A stretch of 64,000 nucleotides of DNA from Cordilura impudica (lineage: Eukaryota > Arthropoda > Insecta > Diptera > Scathophagidae), in NCBI GenBank assembly GCA_963682025.1, contig OY821517.1:20832048-20896047 (forward strand), in the 5' to 3' direction. Of this stretch, positions 33,690 to 45,370 are shown one piece after another. The notes under the pieces are model-generated. The model was not told where the DNA came from. It searched no databases and saw only the letters and a list, made by a program, of their open reading frames with translations. Positions within the stretch are counted from its first letter, which is position 1. Every line of letters starts with the position of its first letter. A program made the position numbers and the translations under genes.

Positions 33690-34390
33690 ACGCGGAAGCT
33701 ACGCGCACGGGGAATACAGCTTAGCTAGAATATCGGAATGATCTGAAAAATATATTTTGACAATTAAAATAAGTTGGCAACAGCTGCACGGCAGCACAGG
33801 TGTGGCTGCCAAACGCGCGGAAGTGGCGCGCGGCGCGCGAACTCGGACGCGAACTCGACGGATGCGGACGCGACGCGCTCGCGGAACACAGCTCAGCTAA
33901 AATATTGCAATGCTTGAAAAAATATGGTTTAGGAATTAAAATAAGTTAACGAGAACTAAGCGGCAGCACGGGTAGTAGCTGCGAGGAAGCGGCGCGCAGA
34001 GCGCGTCGCGTCCGCGTCCGCGTCCGCGCTCACACAGCTCAGCTAAAATATCGCAGTGATCTGAAAAATATATTTTGGTGATTAAAATAAGTTGCCAAAC
34101 GCGCGGAAGCGGATTCGACTCGCTCGCGGAACACAGCTCAGCAAAAATATCGCAATGATCTGAAAAATATAGTTTGGCGAGTAAAATAAGTTGCCAAACG
34201 CGCGGAAGTGGACGCGACACGCTCGCGGAACACAGCTCAGCAAAAATATCGCAATGATCTGAAAAATATATTTTGGCGATTAAAATAAGTTGACAATAAC
34301 TGCGCGGCAGCACGGGTCTGGCTGCCAAACGCGCGAAATCGGGCTCGACTCGCTCGCGGAATACAACTTAGTGAAATGTCGTATGATAAA
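33690..34390 (+). repeat. GC-rich tandem array, five variable units
   Basis: Units share ACAGCTCAGCTAAAATATCG, a TGATCTGAAAAATATATTTTG core and a variable GC-rich part with ACGCGCGGAAG and CTCGCTCGCGGAA. Starts lie near 33716, 33890, 34035, 34132 and 34231. Unit length varies from about 97 to 175 bp through gain or loss of a CGGCAGCACGGG segment. CpG density is far above the surroundings. Confidence 0.85.
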
Positions 34391-34855
34391 TTTTATCTAC
34401 GTATGTGAAATAATTACTTGTTGATCAAAATACATATACTATAAGCAGTTGCTTAAAGAAACCTTGCGAGACAATATTAAATGTTGCATTAGTCTTTCAT
34501 GTCTGAAACTTGAATTTGACGTCTCTGCTCAATGATGATCACTTATTAAATGAAGTAATTCAATTTTTAGAAGTTCTGATTCCTTTAATTTGCAAACGAT
34601 TCCGTTATATTTGATGTTAATAAATAAACTTAAAAAATACTTAAAGCGTTTTCGCAACTTATTTTTGAAGCATTTTTGCCGCAGCATCTTAAAAAACTTC
34701 TAAATTAAAAAAAAAAACTAAAATTTTGAATTGAAATAAAAAATAAATTTACTGCCCATACAAATTTTTAAGGACTCAGCGTCTGGTAAGCATAGTGAAC
34801 CATTTTTCAAGTCAAAGGCCTTTTTATCCCGGCCAAGACCGGGTAAAACAGCTAG

Positions 34856-37800
34856 TATTTACTAAAATTGTTTGATTTAAAGTATAATAAGTTGTACCCT
34901 TTTTTATGTAGTTAACACTTTTTTTTTTGATTTAAAAAATTATGTATTTTTTAAATTTACAATAGAAATTTATATAGAAATATTTAAAAAGACAATAAAA
35001 AAAATTTTATGTAAAGTAAAATCATACGACTTTTTAATTGAAACTTCTCTATCTTGAACCAATATCAGGTAACTTTTACTTTCGCTGTTTAATAAGTTAT
35101 ATTTTAATTCGGGCTCTTTAAAAAATGAACACCTTTGGCCCTTGTGAACATTAGGAAAAATAACACATTGTATAAAAAAAAACCTTTTTTTAACCCTTTA
35201 GAACTTCACTTTTGTACTAAAATTAAACTAAAAAATGTATTTTAAACCATCCATAACTTTTTTTGTTATCGTTCAATATTTTCGTTTTATAGCAAAGTCC
35301 CACTTACCAAACCAAAAAAAAGTATATCAAAATTCCAATCCAATCAAAAGTTATGAATTTTTGAACGCCTTCTCATGAAATGGTCCACTGTGCGGCGATG
35401 TTCTTTCTTATGAAAGAGGCGTAAATTTTTTGACTACTATCTCTAAGAGATCATAGATCATCATTTGCTATAATGTTTAAATTTAATTTTTAAAAGATTA
35501 TATATGTTGTGAGGCTTTGTCAAATTTGGGTTCATAATCCTCATCGTGATTTAAGTCACGAGCCTTTATTTTGTAAAAATTTACATCGTGCGAATTATGG
35601 GGCTAATGAGCCAATTACAAGATGTTTAAAGCTTTGAAATAGTTTTTCAATCCTTTTAAATTTCAATTTAGATAAAAATAATTTTAAGCTGAGCTTATTT
35701 CAGATTTTCAATAAATTCATATTGTAAGTTTTTATATTAAAATATTAATTATTGTACAAATAATATTATTATAGTCTTATAGTCTGTAAGATGTTAATCA
35801 GTAGACTAACTAATATTTAATATTAATATTTTTCGCCGATGAAGTATTTGTATCGTTGAAATTGTCAAGTATTTCACTATTCGAAAAGTTTCCTATTTTA
35901 TTTGATAATATTTATTGTAACTATTACTACGAAGTAGAAAGCATTTGAGGCAAGATCCTTAAATACATTATACGTATTGTTGCCCTCACCCGAAAGTTGT
36001 CAGTTTTCCTAACAACTCTATAAGAAAGCTTATTCTTGAAATCAGTCATTATTTTCATTATTATCTTGAATTTGTGTACGATCAACAAGTATTATGACTA
36101 ATGACAGTTTTTCATACATGTATTCGTTTTTAACAAAAAAAAAAAAAAAAAAAACAAACAGAAAAACCTTTTTCCACCATTATGCATCAACAATACAGTA
36201 AGTTTATTTTAAAAATGTTATTATTGTTGAAGATATTTGTTAATAAAGAAATCCTTATGTCATATTTTAAGACACTAACTTAAGAACACAAACATACACA
36301 CACACACGGACATTAAAAAAACATTTATTAATCGCGCATACTTTAAAAGAAATGTCATAATTTACATGTGTTGTTGTTGTTTTTTGTCGTAAATTCGTCT
36401 TCATTTTCTGAAAAATGCTTACTCATATTGTCACTAAAGCATACAAATAAAGTCCTTTTCATTTTTCTTAAAATATCCTTATATTTTTCGCTTGAGGTAT
36501 ATACTCGTACATATGTATGTGTGGTGAGTATGAATGTATATATGCAGGCATTAATGTATGAAAGCATTTGTACATACTTTTTTATGACATCCATCCACAT
36601 CATTTATAAACAAATCCTGCCATTCATATAAAACCACTTGAAGGCTATTTGAGTGTGTGAGTGTTTGAGTTTATTATAATTTTTTTAAACTGTTTATGTC
36701 ACATAAACATTTCTTATTATTATTTTTTTTTCGCTACATAATATGTATGGGAAAGTTTTTGTTTTAATAGTGGTGCAGAAAATAATAGATATGGAGAAAA
36801 GCTTTAGGTATTCCTATAATCGATTTTTCTTCTAATAATGGATCTGAATGAAAATATGCTTTGAAAATAATTCAGATTCGATAGACATTTACTTTGATTT
36901 TTCTAACACAGTATTACTTTTTCAATAATTAGGTTTTAATTATAGAATGTGTGATGTGTTCATATTTTACACTCCACTGTTTCATGTGTTTTATTTGCAG
37001 GCTTTTTAAATCTTTTTGCATCTTTTCGGGTTTTTTTGTTGTTGTTTTAAGACAATTGAAGAATAAACATTGTTTTGTAAGATGGAAATGGTTTTGATAT
37101 ATATCTTGTAAAATTTTTAAGCAGAAGAGACAGTACAATTTAACTTCATTAGAGTTTTATAGAATGAAAAATACACTTAAAATTTTAATATGGTTATGGA
37201 ATGATAAAATTTATTTTATGGCATAATAAAAATGATTTTTTCCAAGATATGGGCTAAAGCAGCCTCAAAAAGGGTAAAATTCAAAATTTAATATTCTTTC
37301 TTTAATATGAACCTTTTATTTTGCAACATTATTAAATTCTATTAACCATAAGACTTAAAAAAATGCTTTGATTGTAATAATATGGCTAATATTTCGCATG
37401 GTAAAGAAAAAAAAATATCAAAAATAAATTAATTTCAAAAATTGACACTCTTTTCTAAGCCCTCAGCAATTTACGTCTAATTTAGTAAAGCCTGAAATAT
37501 AATGAAAATTAAATTTAATTTCTATTTCGTCTTAACGTTGTAATTTTCGGGCTGTTTCTGACTTGACAAAAACCTAAATTACAAAAACGACTTTAAAGAT
37601 GGTTACAAATGAGATTAGTTTGTCAAAAAAAGAAAGCTAAATAAAGAATTTACACACAAACATAGCAACGATAAAAGACTTAGCAAACCTTTAGAAGAAA
37701 AAAAAAAAAATCTTAACCTAAAACTGCTGTGTCTTTAAAATATTTACACACTTTACACTTTATTAAGTGGATACGATGAGATGAGTATGATGAAGTATGA

Positions 37801-38519
37801 GATGGAACCCTTAACGCAAAAAACAAAAATCTGTATTTTATGAAGAAAAGAAATATCAACAGAATAAAATTAATTTTAGAAAAAAATAGAAAGAAATTCA
37901 TGTTTAACAAGAAAACATTATAAACTTCTAAGAAGAACAAATTTGTTTAACCATTAACTATTTAACAAAAAAAAAAAAAAAGGCAAAAGGAAAAATTCTA
38001 TATGCTCGTGTGTCTATTTGAGCGTATTAGGAAAAGGTTAGTTTTTTAACCACATAATATTTTAAAGGGGATTATAAATAAAACTAAATAAAGTAAACTA
38101 GTTTTAAAAAGATTTCTTAAGAGTTCTTCTTCGTCTTTTTTACCCTCCCTTTGGGGTTTCCTTTTGCTTTAAGAGCTTTTATTGAAAACAGTTTAATATA
38201 CAAATTGATTCTAACCAAAGCCAGCATAAGTTACAATGTAAACACTATTTTAAAAGAAAATTTTGTTTGACTTTCTTTTTTTCCGTTAAAGAAAAGGAAA
38301 TCTTGTGTGTTTGGAATTTTTTTTCAACACATTTTTTTTTCCTATAGAACTACACTCACACGGATATGATGTGTTTCGAGTATGTAATGGAGAGGAGTGT
38401 TGAAAACTTATACTTTTATGAAAAACTTTCTTCAAAGGTAAGAGAAGAAAACACTTGTAGCTCTTCTCTAAAAATGTGAAATTAATCTTTTAAGGGTTAG
38501 ATTTTATTATGTATTTAAT
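34856..38519. other. AT-rich DNA, no gene seen
   Basis: About 3.7 kb without recognised coding or repeat termini. It holds an A21 run at 36129-36152, ACACACAC at 36292-36306, and a TGTTGTTGTTG run at 36368. Open frames on both strands are low-complexity. It could be host intron or intergenic sequence. Confidence 0.45.
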
Positions 38520-38689
38520 TTTCATACCCTGTACCGCTATGGGTGGGAGTAACGATTTTCTCAGAACCACATTTGACGATATCTGACTGTCTGTCGCATA
38601 TATGAAATCTGAAACAAAAGTTTTCTACGGTCATAGGACGATGGCTATTGACATTGGTGAAAATCGAAGGATGTTCAGACATGGCCCTA
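38520..38689 (-). repeat. mini-me/DINE-like fragment
   Basis: TTCATACCCTGTACCGCTATGGG at 38520 is the family's outer end; ACATTGGTGAAAATCG..GTTCAGAC matches inner sequence. The Helitron derivative at 38690 cuts it short. Confidence 0.65.
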
Positions 38690-39056
38690 TCTATAATATT
38701 AATAGGCTAGGCGATTTCTTGTGACCGATGTTTTCTTCTACCGTTTTATCCCGATTTTGACCACGTATATATTATTTGAAATGTATTTCTTTTTAGCTAT
38801 TCACCAGATTTACAGATTTTTAAATTTTTTCCTTTATTTTGAGTAAATTGCATTTAAAATTGCTACTAACACATAAATAAAATTATACATATGCTATGTA
38901 TGTTTTATTAAATGTGCTAATGTGTTTGTTAATGAGTTTGGTATCTTCATTGACAATAAAAATAAACCATAAAAGTGTTGGTTTGTGAATTGGTTAAGTT
39001 GAAAAATAAAGCTGCCTAGAAATTGCACTCGAATTTCGAGCTCTGGAATCTGCTGG
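38690..39056 (+). repeat. Helitron derivative, full length
   Basis: TCTATAATATTAATAGGC at 38690 is preceded by A. The CTCGAATTTCGAG hairpin lies at 39029-39041 and CTGG at 39053-39056 is followed by T. About 367 bp, the clearest short copy. Confidence 0.88.
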
Positions 39057-40344
39057 TATAAGTAAAACCGCTATGAGACCGCGATTTGAGATTGTTCCTT
39101 GCAGGGCAACGTTACGATTGCTTTAACTTAGTAAAGCCTTTTACTATCCCTGTTTTGAGGACAGTTCATGTCGGCTCACCCTGTCATCACTTGTGATGAC
39201 ACCGCCATTATTTTTGACAGTGGTGGCCTCCACGTGGTAATCCCTGGTAACGGCAATCAGCATCCGTTGGTTGACGGCTAAAGTGAGAGGCAACCTGTAC
39301 GTCAAGGTTTAATTGAGGTTTTACCTGAGTGGCACGATAACACCGGTACGTCTCAGGAAGTAGGTGACTATTAAATTTAAACACTCACTGAAAATCGCTG
39401 ATCAAGTCAGTATTATGTTAGCGGGTGGCCAAAGTGCCGGCCCCACTATCAGGATAGGGTGTGATAGGCCGATAATCCATTGCTACCCGAATTAAAACAT
39501 TATCCCCAGAAAGTCTATAAATAAGAACAATCGAAACGAAACTATGACGACGAACTTTGGCAAGGTTAATGGAGTACGATTCGAAACTAGGAATGTAATA
39601 ACGCTGTACGAAAATGGTAAACTGGACCAGGCCTGAAAAGTACTGGAAGAATACTAGCTAGCCTTTTTGGGTTTGAATGAGGTTCGTACAAATGTACATG
39701 GCCAATTCACAACTGCTGAAAGTGACGATTTGTATTGGTTTGGCATGCCTAACGAAGAATTGCAAATATGTAAATGAAAATATGATGGTTATAAGATCTG
39801 GATGTCGAGTAAGATATCTAAGCATAGTCCAGTGCTAGCCACCAATGGAGATGAGCGTTGCCGAAGCATAGGACTCTTTATACGACAAGTTAAATAGAAC
39901 TCTAATGATTTAATACTATTAATCGGTGATTTCAGCTCCAATGTGGGGGACGGTAATACGGGATTAGAACATGAAATGGGAAAGCATGGTACAGCTAATA
40001 TGAATGACAACGGTCATCGACGAACTGAATTATGTGGTATTAAGGAATTAAGAATTGGAGGCAGCCTATTTCTTCACAAAAGGGGCATAAAGTAAGGTGG
40101 CTCTACCATGATATCAACACTGAAATTCAAATAGGCCACATATGTGTAAGTAACTTGTTATGCGATGTAAGAAGCAGGAGAAGTGCAGATATGGCATCAG
40201 ATCACTACCACGACTGGAATCCGCAAGGCAACAGCAGAAGAGGGTGACCTGCACATACATGGAGGCGACAAATAGGCATCGAAGCTGCAGCCATGAACAA
40301 AAGTGTTTGTTGAGGCCCTATGCTCCTTATAGGAATGATGGGAA

Positions 40345-40347
<3 letters not shown>

Positions 40348-40394
<47 letters not shown>
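40348..40394. repeat. (AT)n microsatellite
   Basis: About 23 perfect AT units inside the LINE endonuclease region. Confidence 0.95.
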
Positions 40395-40961
40395 TACCTT
40401 CTAGCGGGGAAAATATGCGTTGGTGTCAAGATAATTTGAAAATTTGATCAGCTAAATAGAGTGAAATACTAGGTAAACAAACTTAAATGTCCGGAACAAC
40501 GAGATAGATTCATCAATACTGTTAATGAAAAATTGTGTGAATATAATCTACACAATGACGTAGATGTACAGCATAGTTGGAACACGATTAAAACTGCAGT
40601 GAATGACTCCGGCCTATAGAACCCTGGGAGAGTTTCAAATAAAAATGATAATTTTATATCTTTTCAAACGTGGACTCTCGTAGATGAAACAGCCAAAGTT
40701 AGGAATTGCCTCACTGCAAGCTAAAACGCAATTGAAAGGCGAAAGCTAAACAGCGAATATTGGCAAATAGATAAGCCAATTAAACATGCAATAAGAGACG
40801 ACAGAAGAACATATATTGATAATATGGCCACACAGGCATAAGATGTTGCTGCATTCTCCAATATTAGAGAATTTTACTTCTTCAATATATGAGAATTGCA
40901 GAAGTAAAAATGTAGGAGAAACTTACCCGTAAAAGATATAAACGGAATGCTATTATTTCCG

Positions 40962-41809
40962 TTAATTGTATGCCAAGCCTCTTGGTGGTTGGGGGCAAAA
41001 GGCGAATAATGAATGAAACATTCAATCAATACCTGTTAACAATCTCCGAGTGGGGTAAAGCGAATAGGGTTGATTTTATTGCGCTGAACATTCAGTGTTG
41101 TATGTTGACCCATAGGGCCACATATTCAACAACGTCTTCTGTATATATGGGTGGCATAGGAATTGAGGAGTTGGATACTCTTGATGTACGAAGCATGAGA
41201 ATTCAAAATGATGTGCGTTGGAACGAGCATATTTTTCAAGTGTCGAAAGAAGCATTCAAGTGTCTTGGTTTTCTAAAATGGTGCAAAAATTACTTCACTC
41301 TCTATGGGCTCCTTAAAATCTATACCACCTACATCCGAGCGCAAATGGAATATAGCTCCCATATATGGGCAGGAGATTCAAAGCCTATTTTGGAGCTACT
41401 GGAGGGCGTTGATGCTCATCAATTGCAGTAGGGTATCCAACTCTATTGACTGTTCTATAGATACTACCATGGGAAATTTTCTTCTCAGATTAGCGAACTT
41501 ATTCCAAGTGCCCGAGTCTCGGTTCGCTCTACCCGCTTCTCTAGTAGATCGCATCCGCTTGTAGTTTATTGTCCAGTTGACCTCACAACGCATTACAGAG
41601 AGAATTCGTTTATCAGTCGAACTAGCCGCATGTGGAATAAACTCCCCGCAGAGTTCTTTCCTGACAGTTATAATCTAATAAAATTTAAGTCAAATATCCT
41701 CAAACACTACTCCCTCCTTCCTCCTTCCCATAACCTATTTTCCTAAGATCAACACAATGCACTGCATCTCTAGGTGGCATTCCTGAGTGTAGGTTAATAA
41801 ATAAAAAAA
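40962..41809 (+). pseudogene. LINE (same family as 13464-15046) nested in the RTE-like LINE
   Basis: Starts within the RT 3' region (PSLLVVGGKRRIMNETFNQ) and runs through SEWGKANRVDF, YMGGIGIEELDTLD, WNEHIFQVSKEAFKCLGFL and THIRA-type sequence. A frameshift near 41420 is followed by the C-terminal tail and the 3' UTR ending TAGGTTAATAAATAAAAAAAC. It is 5'-truncated. Host LINE sequence resumes directly after the A tail, giving a clear order of insertion. Confidence 0.85.
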
Positions 41810-43508
41810 CAAATGGCGACGACCAACTAAAACGTTGGAAAGAACATTTTGAGCATGTACTCAATATTGAAAGAAAAGAAAGTTGCCCAACCCCTAACAC
41901 ACACGTAAATCTTATGCCAATCGGAACTAATTCGGCGACTCGAAAAGAAATAATTGATGCCATCAAGAGTATGAGAAATGGAAAGGCTGCCGGTAATGAT
42001 AACATTCCAGCAGAAGTGCTAAAGAGTAAGCCCCCACAGTTTACTAATTTTGTTATATCAAACATTTCCCATAGGTTGGCTTCAAAGAACAATAGTTAAG
42101 CTACATAAAAAAGGTGATGCCACAGATTGTAATAACTGGAGGGGTATAACTATTCCTTCATCTGTTATGAAAATTTTTATGAAAGTTATTCTTGAACGTT
42201 GGTTAAATAAATTGATGTTAAGTTACGTCGTGAACTAGCAGGCTTCCGTGCAGGTTGATCATGTGTCGACCAAATCAACACTCTTAGAATTATAATAGAG
42301 CAGTCCATAGAAATGAGGTCCCCAGTATACACCCTTTTTGCAGACTATGAAAAAGCTATCGACTCAATCAACAGAGAATATATTTGCGCCGAATTGTGAA
42401 ACATATGTGTGCCGCACAATATTATCTCAATAATACGCAGTAGTTATGATGGTTTCAGTAGCTGTGTTCTTCACGGCGGTAAGATGCCTCCACCGTTTCA
42501 ATCTTTATCAGGTGTTAGACAAGGATGCCTTATGTCACCTTTATTATTCTTGGTTGTAAAAGATCCGATATCAAGGTGTGCAACTGAAAACAAACTACGA
42601 GGTATTACTTGGAACCCAGTTAATCCAAATGAAAGATAAGAGTTATTTGATTACGCGGATGGTAAGTGTGAGTGTAGTGACATGCAGAATCAAGTAAATG
42701 ATTAAGCAGAAGAATCGCTGAAAGTCGAGCTTAAGATCAACATTGCAAAAACCAAAGATATGAGAATAAATGCCAACTCGATTGAACCCATTACTCTTCA
42801 TGGAAGCATTATGGAAAGAGTACAAGAATACCAATACTTAGGCAGCATAGTTACAGAAAAAGGAGGTACTGAGAAAGGTTGATTATCTTATATGAAAAGC
42901 ACTTGGAGCTTACACAAACTAGAGTTTGGAACAATAGTATATATAGTACAGCAACAAAAATTAAAATCTTAAAATCAGTTCTTCTATATGGGTGTGAAAC
43001 GTGGTATACTACAAATGAAGTACAAAACCAGCTGCGTATTTTTGTCAACAGATACCTTCGTAGAATCTTAAAGATATTTTGGCCATATAGAATATCCAAT
43101 GAGCAATTATGGACTTGGTCAAACTTCAGAGACGTCAATGTAGAGATACGAAGAGAAAGTTTGGATGGATAGGGTACATCATCCAAGTATGTTGCCAAGC
43201 CCTTATGTACAATCCTCAAGTATCAAGGAGGCCTGGGCTACCAAACACAACCTGGAGTCTTTGAAAATAGAAGCTACAGCAACATCGGTGAACTTCGAGA
43301 GGCAGCGTCAAGAAGACAGAATTGGAAATTATTTATAGACAGCCTATGCCCAGTATAGATGCAGTTCTTACAACAACCAGAACAAGGCTTATTATTATTT
43401 TTATTATGAGACCGACTAAAATTCTCATAAGATCCAAATAATGATATACATGCATTCTTTATACCCACTGATCGCTTAAAACTATAAAATATGTTTCATT
43501 TCATTTAA

Positions 43509-43579
43509 GCGCCCGGTAGGTGAGTAGGTAGCGTGCTCGCCTATCATGCGGGGGTGTGGGTTCGATTCCCACCAGAGGA
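43509..43579 (+). repeat. tRNA-like sequence, probable SINE head
   Basis: An A-box-like TAGGTGAGTAGG (43517-43528) and a perfect B box GGTTCGATTCC (43559-43569) are present. The anticodon arm CTCGC/GCGGG holds a 7-base loop CTATCAT (anticodon ATC if folded as a tRNA), and the T stem GTGGG/CCCAC is perfect. The acceptor ends do not pair and the variable region is short, so it is not a working tRNA. An A run follows at 43591, as expected for a tRNA-derived retroposon. Confidence 0.6.
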
Positions 43580-43603
43580 ATCTGTGGCTGCAAAAAAAAA
43601 AAA

Positions 43604-43710
43604 ATTAACACACTACTCCCTCTTTCCTCCTTAACCAATTTTCCTGAGATCAACACAATGGCCTGCATCTGTAGGGGGGATCCCCTGAGTGTTGATTAAT
43701 AAAAAAAAAA
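43604..43710 (+). repeat. LINE 3' UTR fragment
   Basis: ACACTACTCCCTCTTTCCTCC.. through CCCCTGAGTGTTGATTAATAAAAAAAA, the last ~100 bp of the LINE found at 13464, 19900 and 40962. Confidence 0.85.
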
Positions 43711-44133
43711 TAGAAAAAAATTGGTTGAAACAATGCTAATTAAAAATAAAAAAAAAAGAATTCCCATATACTGGTAATGAAAGTTGCAATTATATCAATT
43801 AGATTTCAAGTGCTAATGAAATTTCAATACCAATTAGGACCATTAGTATAACTAAATATGAAAATATTGTAAATTTTTTCTTGTGTTTTAAACTATTTGA
43901 TCATTTTGACCACAAGGTGGAAGGAAAGATGTTCGTAAGCTTTGAACTTAAATCTCAACGCTTCACCAACTAGTCATTTCCTTAAAATTTTCTCCACGGA
44001 CGGACATTACTAAATCGACTCACCTAGATACACCTTGTATTAAGTAGGTCTAGATTAGGTATGCCCAATGCGTCGATCGCGATTTACTGGTCAATCAGCA
44101 AGAAATTTTAATTCGATCCCGAGATAACTGAAA
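43711..44133. other. no gene seen; eroded mini-me fragment
   Basis: AT-rich. 43905-44050 has GACCACAAGGTGGAAGG, GGACGGACATTACTAAATCGACTC and AGGTCTAGATTAGG, an eroded mini-me 3' region. Confidence 0.4.
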
Positions 44134-44404
44134 ATGCCTGTTAAGTCTATAGGAAATGCATGCTAAATGGTAAAAATGCATGTCATGTGCATGTTTTTGT
44201 TTTTCGAAAGATTTTTTTATTTGCAGCTTTGAAAAGCATTTTTCCCTACATATAGCATGCAAATTTTTCTAATTTTTAACAGAAAAATTCCCATTTTTAG
44301 CGTGCACTTTCCTACAAATTTGCCCAAATTTAGCAGACATTTTGCCATTCTTATCATGCATTTTTACCATTTGGCATGCATTTTCTATAGACTTAATAGA
44401 CATT
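44134..44404. repeat. 47-bp inverted repeat within a TGCATTTT-type minisatellite
   Basis: 44134-44180 and 44357-44404 are inverted copies (TTAAGTCTATAG, AAATGCATGC, AAATGGTAAAAATGCATG). Degenerate GCATTTTCCCA/TTTAGCATGC units fill and follow the loop to about 44455. Confidence 0.7.
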
Positions 44405-44475
44405 TTCCCATAATTTAGCATGCATTTTCCCACTTTTACCAAGCGCTTCCCTTAGTCCCAATGGAAAGTTGCTAA

Positions 44476-44855
44476 TTTATAATATTAATAGGCTAGGCGT
44501 TTTCTTGTGATCGATGTTTTGTTCTACCGTTTTATCCCGATTTTAACCAAACGTATATTATTTGAAAGGTTTTTCTTTTTAACCATTTTGCAGATTTACA
44601 GATTTTTAAATTTTTTCCTTTATTTTAAGTAAATTGCATTTAAAGTTGTTACTAACCAATACATAAAATTATACAATGCTATGTCTGTGTTTATTAAATT
44701 TGTCAATGTGCTTGTAATAAAAATGAGTTTGTTTTTTTTTGCGTTGATTTGTGAATTGACTATAATTGATTAGCATACCTTTAAGGTCTTTATTTAACGA
44801 AAAAATAAAATTTCCTAGAATTTGCACTCGAATTTCGAGGGCTGGAAACTGCTAG
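44476..44855 (+). repeat. Helitron derivative, full length
   Basis: TTTATAATATTAATAGGC start, CTCGAATTTCGAG hairpin and CTAG at 44852-44855 followed by T. The first dinucleotide is TT, not TC. Confidence 0.85.
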
Positions 44856-45018
44856 TGTAGTATAAAAGTATAAATACAAAAATGTGTATATAGTAAAAGT
44901 TTCTTAAAAGTTAATTTTCTTCTACATACATATTTTGTTATTTATACTCCAGAGTTAATTAATCTAACTCTTAAAAACAAAGTTTTTATTAAAACTCATT
45001 CTTTCCTGATGCATATGA

Positions 45019-45361
45019 GTTTTGAATCTCTCCGTGACTGTGCGTGACTGTGTGTGACTATCTTAAAATTAATCTTTGGCCACAACAAGTCTATGGACAA
45101 AGTTTCAGATCGATCGGATGAGGGGATGTGAGGTTTTAATCTCTCCGTGACTGTGCGTGACTAAGCGTGACTGTGCGTCACTATCTCAAAGTTAATCTTT
45201 TTTACAGCAAGTCTATAGACCTAGTTTCAGATCGATCGGATAAGGTAAGATGGGTGTTAAATCACTCCGTGACTACTCCAAAATTAACCTATATTTACAG
45301 CAAGACTATGGGCCACGTCTCAGAGCAATTGGCTGAGGGGGAATGGCAGACAGACAGATGG
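45019..45361 (+). repeat. three ~110-bp tandem units
   Basis: Each unit has AATCTCTCCGTGACTGTGCGTGACT (or a variant), AAATTAA or AAGTTAATC, CAGCAAGTCTATAG and TTTCAGATCGATCGGAT. Starts are near 45019, 45130 and 45260; the third unit is the most diverged. The following GGCAGACAGACAGATGG tail is where the foldback at 45371 inserted. Confidence 0.75.
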
Positions 45362-45370
45362 ATGACAGAC

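Larger units (their letters stand above)
31911..34855 (+). mobile_element. non-autonomous Helitron carrying two tandem arrays
   Basis: The 5' end is TCTATATATATAAAATTC at 31911, preceded by A. The 3' end is CTAG at 34852-34855, followed by T. A CCCGG/CCGGG hairpin (34828-34843) sits 8 bases before CTAG. These are Helitron signatures (TC start, hairpin, CTRR end, insertion between A and T). Inside are a (GTTT)n run, a ~157-bp satellite (about 31920-33440) and a GC-rich tandem array (about 33690-34390). No coding sequence was found. Confidence 0.75.
39058..43400 (+). pseudogene. RTE-like LINE, decayed and split
   Basis: A GC-richer 5' leader (about 39058-39490) is followed by endonuclease remnants: RFETRNVITLYENGKLDQA, then NDNGHRRTELC near 40000. 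A 848-bp LINE insertion (40962-41809) falls between PVKDINGM and DQLKRWKEHFEHVLN. RT motifs follow: SMRNGKAAGNDNIPAEVLK, NNWRGITIPSS, INTLRIIIEQS, GVRQGCLMSPLLFL, DYADG (catalytic YADD degraded to YADG), LGSIVTEKGGT and LYGCETWYTTNEVQ, ending in a TTATTATT tail near 43395. Motif order and the single EN-RT frame fit RTE-type elements. Multiple stops make it dead. Confidence 0.75.

Noticed and set aside
33936..34328. 130-residue minus-strand frame with repeated QLILIAKIYFSDHCDIFAELC
   Set aside because: It is produced by the GC-rich tandem array. Unit length varies by non-multiples of three in other units and no gene context exists.
36129..36152. Poly(A) as the tail of a processed retrogene or LINE
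   Set aside because: No coding or LINE sequence lies directly upstream of the A run and no target duplication is visible.
43509..43579. Functional tRNA gene (anticodon ATC)
   Set aside because: The acceptor stem does not pair and the variable region is too short; a SINE head or pseudogene fits better.
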